Origin: CAZCJU01 sp964562175 | Lineage (GTDB): Bacteria > Bacillota > Clostridia > Oscillospirales > CAG-272 | Reading direction: 5' to 3' | Assembly: GCA_964562175.1 (NCBI GenBank) | Contig: CAZLRV010000005.1 | Location: forward strand, 1-64,000 | Length of the DNA stretch: 64,000 nucleotides | Shown here: positions 1-7,400 of the stretch, one piece after another | How the letters are laid out: every line of letters starts with the position of its first letter | Position numbering within the stretch: position 1 is the stretch's first letter | Made by a program: the position numbers and the translations under genes | Notes under the pieces: generated by a model | What the model saw: the letters and a program-made list of their open reading frames with translations, nothing else | What the model was told of the DNA's origin: nothing | The model's database searches: none

Positions 1-25
1 ATACAGTGGCTTGTTCGACTTTGTA

Positions 26-52
26 TGTAATGAAGTTCAGTACTTCATTACA
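26..52. promoter_or_regulatory. Perfect 11-bp inverted repeat upstream of the helicase gene
   Basis: Arms TGTAATGAAGT (26-36) and ACTTCATTACA (42-52) are exact reverse complements around a 5-base spacer. No T-run follows on either side, so an intrinsic terminator is unlikely. The position about 47 bases before the likely GTG start at 99 fits an operator for a dimeric repressor, or an mRNA hairpin in the leader. The role is inferred; the repeat itself is certain. Confidence 0.6.
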
Positions 53-98
53 CGCTCATTTTGCAATAAGCGGAAAAGCCGCAGCGGAGGAAATATGC

Positions 99-2453
99 GT
101 GATAGAGCTGTTTGAACACAACAGGCGTGCCTATGAGTCTGCCGTATTGATGATGAACGAGACGGGACGTGCGGCTGTGATACATCCGACAGGCACGGGA
201 AAGTCGTTCATAGGCTTCAAGCTGTGCGAGGATAATGCCGATAAAAATATCTGCTGGATATCCCCCTCCGAATACATATTCAAAACTCAACTTGAAAACT
301 TGACAAGGGTAAGCGGCAACGGAATACTCGAAAATATATCGTTCCACACGTATGCGGCACTTATGAATATGAGCGAGGAAAAGTTGTGTTGTATACATCC
401 CGATTACATAATTCTTGACGAATTTCACCGTGCCGGTGCAGAACAATGGGGGATGGGCGTGAGCAGATTGATACAGTGCTTTCCGAATGTACCTATTCTC
501 GGTCTCACCGCTACAAATATACGGTATCTCGACAACCAAAGAGATATGGCGCAAGAGCTTTTCGGCGGCAATATCGCAAGCGAGATGACACTCGGCGAGG
601 CAATAGCACGTGGAATATTGAATGCACCGAGGTATGTGCTTTCGGTCTATTCATATTCAAAGGAGCTTGAAAAATATAAACGCCGCATACGACGTACCAA
701 AAACAGGCTGGTATACGATGAGGCGCAAAAATATTTCGAAGCACTTCGCCGTGCCTTGGATAAGTCCGACGGGCTTTGCGAGGTATTCGACAGGCATATG
801 ACCGAGCGGACGGGAAAGTATATAGTCTTTTGCTCCGATAAGGAGCATATGGACGAAATGATATCGCACATGGAGTGGTTTTCATCGGTTGATAAACAGC
901 CGCATATATACAGAGTTTATTCTGCGGATGTCGGAGCGGAAAAGGAATTTGACGACTTCAGAGCCGATAACGATAAGGAGCATCTTAAGCTTCTGTATTG
1001 CATAGATGCACTGAACGAAGGCATTCACGTTGATAATATTTCCGGTGTGATACTGCTTCGCCCGACCGTATCTCCGATAGTGTATAAGCAACAGATAGGA
1101 CGTGCCTTGTCCGCATCGCAAAAAAACGGTGCCGTAATATTCGATATCGTTTTGAATATCGAAAATCTGTACAGTATAGGCACGATAGAGGAAGAAGTCA
1201 GAATAGCCGCGGCATATTACCGTTCCATCGGACTCGGTGAGGAAATAGTAAACGAGCAGTTTAAGATAACCGACGAGATGGGCGATTGCAGAGAGCTTTT
1301 CGAAAGACTCAACGATACACTTTCGGCATCGTGGGAGCTTATGTATGAAAAAGCAAAAGAATACTATGAGCAGTACCGCAATTTGCGGGTACCGCACAGG
1401 TATAAGACAAAAGACAGCTATTCGCTCGGAAATTGGATATCGACACAACGCCGAGTAAGGGCGGGTGAGCAATACGGTACACTTGACAAGGAAAAGATCG
1501 AAAAGCTGAATAAAATAGGCATGGTGTGGGAAAGCTTCCGCGACCTTTCGTGGGAACGCTACTATAAAGCCGCCGCCGAGTACCGTAAGAAATACGGTTC
1601 ACTCGATATACCGACGGATCATAAGACCGAGGACGGGCTTTATCTCGGTTCATGGATATCACGCTTGCGAGGATATCGCAAAAATGACATTCAACGTGCG
1701 TATTTGACAAGCGAACGTATTAAAGCACTCGACATACTCGGCATGATATGGGATGTTCCCGACTTGCTGTGGCAACGCTCATATGCCGCTTGCGTTGAAT
1801 TTTACAACAAAAACGGACACCTTGACGTCCCGCTGAAGGAAGTGACCTCGGACGGTATAAGGCTCGGTGCGTGGATAAACGGTATACGAAGCGCATATAA
1901 CGGCGATGGAAAAGGACGAGTATTGACAGAGTGGCAGATAGAGGAACTTAACAAGCTCGGTATGCTGTGGGATAAAAAGTGCGACCGTGCATGGAACAAG
2001 GGCTTTGCGTATGCCGAAAAGTATAAAGAAGCTCACGGTGATCTTAACGTCCCATCCACATATAAAACGGAGGACGGATATAAGCTCGGCGCATGGATAT
2101 GTGATCAGCGTGAAAAGAAAAATATGCCGATGCACCGAAAGGAAAAGCTAGACAGCCTCGGTATGATATGGAAAAAGCCCGATGCGTGGCAAACTCGCTA
2201 CGAGCTTGTCAAGGAATATTACATAAGACACGGAAACATAAATGTCCCCGCAAAATACACGGCTGACGGTATACGACTCTCGAAGTGGTTGAGCGAGCAA
2301 AGACAGATATATATCGGCAACAGAGCGGGAAAGCAATTGAGCGAGGAGCAAATATCAAAGCTCGATGAGCTTGGAATGGTATGGCACGCCGCAAGAGGAC
2401 GTGCAAGCACCGCAAGGAAAAGCAACGAGATAAATAAGAAAAACAACGGATAA
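99..2453 (+). CDS. DEAD/DEAH-type helicase with five C-terminal helicase-associated (HA) repeats
   Basis: A superfamily 2 helicase, predicted to be an ATP-dependent DNA or RNA translocase. An IHPTGTGKS Walker A lies near the N terminus, followed by LDEFHR (DEAH-box variant), GLTATN (motif III) and QQIGRALS (motif VI). After about residue 415 come five tandem HA repeats of 60-70 residues. Each begins with an aromatic W-x-x-x-(Y/F) pattern, has a VP motif and LGxW in the middle, and ends in LGMxW. An open frame extends back to a GTG at 6, but GGAGG at 87-91 places initiation at the GTG at 99, and the longer frame would cover the inverted repeat at 26-52. The product is 784 residues. The gene lies 30 bases before the initiating sugar transferase, so it may be the first gene of the polysaccharide operon. 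A role in the locus is unproven; a restriction or defence helicase is possible, but no methylase or nuclease gene is beside it. Confidence 0.85.
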   Translation: MIELFEHNRRAYESAVLMMNETGRAAVIHPTGTGKSFIGFKLCEDNADKNICWISPSEYIFKTQLENLTRVSGNGILENISFHTYAALMNMSEEKLCCIHPDYIILDEFHRAGAEQWGMGVSRLIQCFPNVPILGLTATNIRYLDNQRDMAQELFGGNIASEMTLGEAIARGILNAPRYVLSVYSYSKELEKYKRRIRRTKNRLVYDEAQKYFEALRRALDKSDGLCEVFDRHMTERTGKYIVFCSDKEHMDEMISHMEWFSSVDKQPHIYRVYSADVGAEKEFDDFRADNDKEHLKLLYCIDALNEGIHVDNISGVILLRPTVSPIVYKQQIGRALSASQKNGAVIFDIVLNIENLYSIGTIEEEVRIAAAYYRSIGLGEEIVNEQFKITDEMGDCRELFERLNDTLSASWELMYEKAKEYYEQYRNLRVPHRYKTKDSYSLGNWISTQRRVRAGEQYGTLDKEKIEKLNKIGMVWESFRDLSWERYYKAAAEYRKKYGSLDIPTDHKTEDGLYLGSWISRLRGYRKNDIQRAYLTSERIKALDILGMIWDVPDLLWQRSYAACVEFYNKNGHLDVPLKEVTSDGIRLGAWINGIRSAYNGDGKGRVLTEWQIEELNKLGMLWDKKCDRAWNKGFAYAEKYKEAHGDLNVPSTYKTEDGYKLGAWICDQREKKNMPMHRKEKLDSLGMIWKKPDAWQTRYELVKEYYIRHGNINVPAKYTADGIRLSKWLSEQRQIYIGNRAGKQLSEEQISKLDELGMVWHAARGRASTARKSNEINKKNNG

Positions 2454-2483
2454 ACGATATGACAAGTATTTGAGGATATAAGA

Positions 2484-3143
2484 ATGTATAAACATTTTTT
2501 TAAGCGAATGTTGGATCTGATACTGTCCGTATTGGCTATTGTCGTTTTGATAATACCGATGCTGATAGTTGCGCTTGCGATCATGGCAGACGATCCCGGA
2601 CCGATCATGTTTAAGCAAAAGAGAATAGGAAAAAGCAAGAGCGGGAAACCGACCTACTTTATGATGTGGAAATTTCGGAGCATGAAAAAGTCAACTCCGC
2701 ATGATACACCGACTCACTTGCTTGAAGACCCGGAGCAATACATAACGAGAGTCGGTCGCTTGATACGCAAGACCAGCATTGACGAGCTTCCGCAGATATA
2801 TCAGGTGTTTACAGGCAAGCTGTCATTTATAGGGCCGCGCCCCGCACTTTGGAATCAAACGGATCTTTGGGATGAAAGAGAAGCGTACGGAGCAAACGAT
2901 ATAAAACCGGGTATATCGGGCTTGGCTCAGATAAGCGGACGTGACGAGCTTGAGATAGAACAAAAAGCAAGGCTTGACGGTGAGTACGCAAAAGCACTTG
3001 ATGACGGACACGGCTTTGTAATGGACTTAAAATGCTTTTTCGGAACGATAAAGAGCGTGCTTAAGCGTGACGGCGTTGTAGAGGGCGGAACGGGAAGAAC
3101 AGAGGACGGAGAGAGGGAAAAGCAACGGACACGGCTAAAATGA
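2484..3143 (+). CDS. Initiating sugar-phosphate transferase (bacterial sugar transferase family)
   Basis: Transfers a sugar-1-phosphate from a nucleotide sugar to undecaprenyl phosphate at the cytoplasmic membrane, the first step of exopolysaccharide repeat-unit assembly. The 219-residue protein is the short monotopic form: one hydrophobic segment at about residues 10-34, then the catalytic core with KFRSM, the SIDELPQ motif carrying the Asp-Glu pair, and GPRPAL. Its length fits the EpsL/PglC-like core and lacks the extra membrane domain of WcaJ. It shares an ATGA overlap with the next glycosyltransferase, so the two are translationally coupled. The sugar specificity cannot be read from the sequence. 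Confidence 0.9.
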   Translation: MYKHFFKRMLDLILSVLAIVVLIIPMLIVALAIMADDPGPIMFKQKRIGKSKSGKPTYFMMWKFRSMKKSTPHDTPTHLLEDPEQYITRVGRLIRKTSIDELPQIYQVFTGKLSFIGPRPALWNQTDLWDEREAYGANDIKPGISGLAQISGRDELEIEQKARLDGEYAKALDDGHGFVMDLKCFFGTIKSVLKRDGVVEGGTGRTEDGEREKQRTRLK

Positions 3144-4318
3144 AAATACTTGTAATTTGTCAATATTATGCGCCCGAACCCTTTCGTATAGCCGATGTGT
3201 GCGAGGAGCTTGTCAAACGCGGTCATGAGGTGACCGTAGTTACGGGAATACCGAATTATCCCATGGGCTATATATATGAGGGCTATCGCAACGGAAAAAA
3301 ACGGGACGAAACGATAAACGGCGTTAAAGTTCACAGGTGCTTTACAATAGGCAGAAGACACGGAATATTTTTTCGCTTCTTGAATTATTACAGCTATATG
3401 TTCTCCTCCGCACATTATGTGAAAAAAATGACAGACGATTACGATGTTGTATTCGTAAATCAGCTCTCGCCGATTATGATGGCAAAAGCCGGTATCGTAT
3501 ATAAGCGTAAGCATAAGGTCCCCTTGGTGATGTACTGCCTCGATCTGTGGCCCGAAAGCCTGTGCGTCGGCGGCATAAAAAAAGGCGGGATAATATATAA
3601 ATATTTCCACAAAATGTCGAAAAAAATATATCAACAGGCGGATAAGCTGCTTGCAAGCGGAAAATCTTTTATGGATTATTTTTCGGAAGAATTCGGTATC
3701 ACCGATGTGGAGTATTTGCCGCAGTATGCGGAAGCCCTGTTTACTCCGAAGCAGTGTAAAAAAGAACCCGACGGATATGTTGACTTGATGTTTACCGGAA
3801 ATATCGGAATCGCTCAAAGCACGGAAACGATCATAAAAGCCGCAAAGCTGACACGGGATATCCCGAATCTTCGATGGCATATCGTGGGCGACGGCTCGGA
3901 GCTTGAAAAGATCAAAGCAATGGCAAAGGACACCGAAAATATATTTTTCCACGGCCGTAAGCCGCTTGACGAAATGCCGCAATACTACGCCATGGCTGAT
4001 GCAATGCTGGTAACGATGAAAAAAGGCTCTGTGCTGAAAATGACATTGCCCGGAAAGGTGCAATCGTATATGGCGGCGGGAAAACCGATCGTTGCCTCTG
4101 CCGACAGCGAAACGGAATGGGTGATAAGCAGTGCAAAATGCGGCTTGTGCGGCAAAGCGGAGGACTGCGAGAAGCTTGCTTCAAATGTTCGTTTGTTTGT
4201 CAATGCAAATAAAGATGTAATGGCAAAAAATGCATCGGCATACTATGAACGATATTTTGAAAAAGAGCGGTTTTTCAATACCTTGCTCAGCTCACTTGAA
4301 CGAGCGAGGTATAAATGA
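3140..4318 (+). CDS. GT4-type glycosyltransferase (WbuB-like)
   Basis: A GT-B fold, family 4 retaining glycosyltransferase that probably adds the second sugar to the lipid-linked intermediate in the cytoplasm. The N terminus, MKILVICQYYAPEP followed by VCEELVKRGHEVTVVTG, is typical of WbuB-like enzymes. The C-terminal half has FTGNIG and a donor-binding stretch with LPGKVQSYMAAGKPI. The length of 392 residues is normal for the family. It overlaps the sugar transferase by four bases. Donor and acceptor sugars are unknown. A 138-base gap without a gene follows it. Confidence 0.88.
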   Translation: MKILVICQYYAPEPFRIADVCEELVKRGHEVTVVTGIPNYPMGYIYEGYRNGKKRDETINGVKVHRCFTIGRRHGIFFRFLNYYSYMFSSAHYVKKMTDDYDVVFVNQLSPIMMAKAGIVYKRKHKVPLVMYCLDLWPESLCVGGIKKGGIIYKYFHKMSKKIYQQADKLLASGKSFMDYFSEEFGITDVEYLPQYAEALFTPKQCKKEPDGYVDLMFTGNIGIAQSTETIIKAAKLTRDIPNLRWHIVGDGSELEKIKAMAKDTENIFFHGRKPLDEMPQYYAMADAMLVTMKKGSVLKMTLPGKVQSYMAAGKPIVASADSETEWVISSAKCGLCGKAEDCEKLASNVRLFVNANKDVMAKNASAYYERYFEKERFFNTLLSSLERARYK

Positions 4319-4456
4319 AGAAACGCAAAATGCACTTGTAGTATTTTTGCACGACAACATAAAACGGTATTCAAATCTAAATGTAACGTCCGTTTCAACA
4401 AATTTTCGTGAATATTTTTGCCGCAAGGCAGGATATAAAAATAAAAGGAGAAAACC

Positions 4457-7400
4457 ATGAAAGGCAAATCCAAAATCTTTAAGAAAGTCCTGACAAGCGT
4501 TCTTTGTGCGGTTATGCTGCTCGGTGCGATTCCGTTTGCATCGTTTGCATCTGCCGCCGAAGAATTTCAGTCGGAGACACACACGGTGTTTAAAAACACC
4601 GAAACGACTTTGGCTCCGGGCGTAACGCAGAACATTAAGTATGCTTACGCAAAGAGCGACGGCAATCAGATGGTATACTACATAGCTACCGCGGATGTGA
4701 CGCGTGACGACGTAGTTCTTCAAACGTCATATTACAAGCAACACGAGGGCGGTGTACTCGGTATGCAAAAGCTGATAGACCAAGCGGCTTACGCAAACAA
4801 AAAGTACAGCAACCCCGACGATCCCGGCTTCATCAGTGAATACTACAATGTTGTTGCCGGAACAAATGCATCGTTCTATCATATGGGTACCGGTCAGCCT
4901 ACGGGCATTACCTTTGTTGACGGCGTATCCTTTGGTACGAACAGCTACGATAACTTCTTCGCTATCTTGAAGGATGGCAAGACCGCCGTTATCGATTATG
5001 CATCAAATCTCGGCAAATATGTAGATGAAAACGGCAACAGCACGATCTGGCAGGCGGCGGCAGGCTCGGCATGGCTCGTTCGCGATGGTAAGGATGTTAC
5101 CGCAAATGCAAGCGGATCTTACAATACGGATCGTCATTCGCGTACCTGTGTCGGCGTTACGGCTGACGGTAAGGTCGTTTTGATGTCGCTTGACGGACGT
5201 CAGGTTCCGTTTTCTTGCGGCGGTACGTTCCACGAGCTTGCTCAAATAATGCTTGAAGCAGGCTGTGTAGCGGCTGTAAACCTTGACGGCGGCGGTTCTA
5301 CGACATTTATTTCCAAGCCCGCAGGCTCGGATGAGCTTCAGCTTATAAACCGTCCCTCAGACGGCTCAGAGCGTTCAATATCATCGGGCCTTATAATCGC
5401 ATCCACGGCAGCACCTACGGATAAGTTTGACTCCGCAGTGCTTACAGCCGAAAGCGAGTATGTTACCCCCGGATCTACCGTAAAGATAAGCGCAACCGGT
5501 GTCAGCCCCGTCGGAACCTCGGCGAAGATTCCCGCCGATGCGATACTGCAGGTCAAGGATGCATCCATGGGTTCTGTGGTTGACGGCGCATTTGTTTCAA
5601 ACGGTACGGTCGGCGATGCTACGGTTCAAATGGTTTATGACGGCAAGGTTGTCGGCGAAACGGTGATCCACGTAGTTATTCCGGATATAAAGTTTTCTTC
5701 ATCGCCTTTGACAGTTCCGTACGATACGACATTTACATTTGATATCACCGCTACGGTAAATAACGGCTTGAATACGGTTACGGTCAAGCCCGAGGATTTT
5801 ACGTATGAATATGATACGAAGATAGGTACTATCAGCGGCTTGACATATACCACTTGCTCCGAGACCTCCGGAGTTACCGGCGGTACGATCACTGCAAAGT
5901 GCAGATGGGACGAGTCCAAGACGGCAAGTGTTGAAGTGAAATTCGGTAAAGCATCCGAAATACTTTGGGATTTTGAAGAGGCGAAGGATGCAAGCGATTT
6001 TACCGCAATAGCCTTTGGATGGCCCCAAACCGGTTATCCCAACACGGCATATCGTTACGATAACGTAAGCGTCGGTCATGCAACCGCCGCAAACGGTAAG
6101 GTGCATGACGGAAACGGCTCGCTACGTTTCCAAGTAAATGTTACGGATATGGCTACCCCCGTAAACCAGTCAATGAGATTCTTGCTTATGCCCAAGGAAA
6201 GAAAGGTCATAGAGGGTGCTACATCTGTGGGCGTTTGGGTATACATTCCCAACGAGCTTTGGACAGACCGCCCGAGATTGATATTGCGTGAATTAGATGA
6301 GAACGGCAACTTGAAGAATATTAATCCTATAGAGCAGATGATGGCGGCAGATTTGTATAATATTGTTGAGGAAGGCGGAAACGAAGGTAAATGGGTATAC
6401 TTCAAAGCCGGCATCGATCCCGAAAAAAAGTATGTACTCGGTAATTATGCAGACCTGAATGACAATCGCGGATTTATCGATTTCCGTTGGCATACATCTC
6501 AGCCGAACAGCGCCGAATGGAAAGACAAAATGTTCGGAGCAGGTACGACAAACGGTAAATACACAATATATATCGACTCCGTACAGGTTGATTACTCAGA
6601 GGCGGTGGCAGACAGAGAAGCACCGACCATAACGGAAATGGTAGTACTTAACGAGGGTGAGAGTGTAACAGAGCTTACGAAGAATCTTCTCAATACAGTT
6701 GAGTGCGAAATGCTTACCGTAAACAGTAACGTTATCAGCCTTAGAGCGAAAATAGCCGAGGACACCGCAAAGACGAATTATACGGGACTTGATTACACCT
6801 CCGCAAAGATCTTGGTAGACGGTGTTGAAACGCCCATCAAGGCAAGCGGAACATATATGACTCTTACCGATTATGCGGTAGCGGACGGCGTTCACAGAAT
6901 TACGTTCGTTATCAAGGACAAGCAAGGCAACGAAACACGTAAGACCCGTTGGCTCAACGTCCAATCCGGCGTTGACGCATCAACGGTAAAGCTTGAACCG
7001 CAAGACCCGAGCCTTAAAAAGCTGCTCAACGGCTCGCTGTATTGGGTAAACCTCAATGCAAATAAGATAGAGACGATACAATCCGTTACCGCTGTCATAG
7101 ATAAGAACAGTGTAAACCATTGGGAGCTTGAGCATATGGTAGTTGCCGACGGTTTCACGGCAACATGGAGCGTAGACCCCTATGAGGAAACGGCAACAAT
7201 AACGATAACCCGTACCGGAGAGAATACTCAAACGGGTGAGGCGCCTCTTGCACAGCTTCCCATAAGAATAATCGATTGGGATGATATTTACAAAGAGACC
7301 GAAAAAGAGTATTGGGAGAGCGCTGTAGGTGGAACCGCCGAGGGCTTTAAAGCGGGACGTCAAAACGATAACGTATTTGCATGGCCTCATGACCTTAAGC

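Noticed and set aside
6..98. Helicase starting at the GTG at position 6
   Set aside because: The first 31 residues do not look like the family N terminus, they would cover the inverted repeat, and a good ribosome site precedes the GTG at 99.
99..2453. Helicase as part of a restriction or anti-phage system
   Set aside because: No methylase, nuclease, TIR, Cas or toxin gene lies beside it, and the downstream genes are glycan genes. The window edge limits this check.
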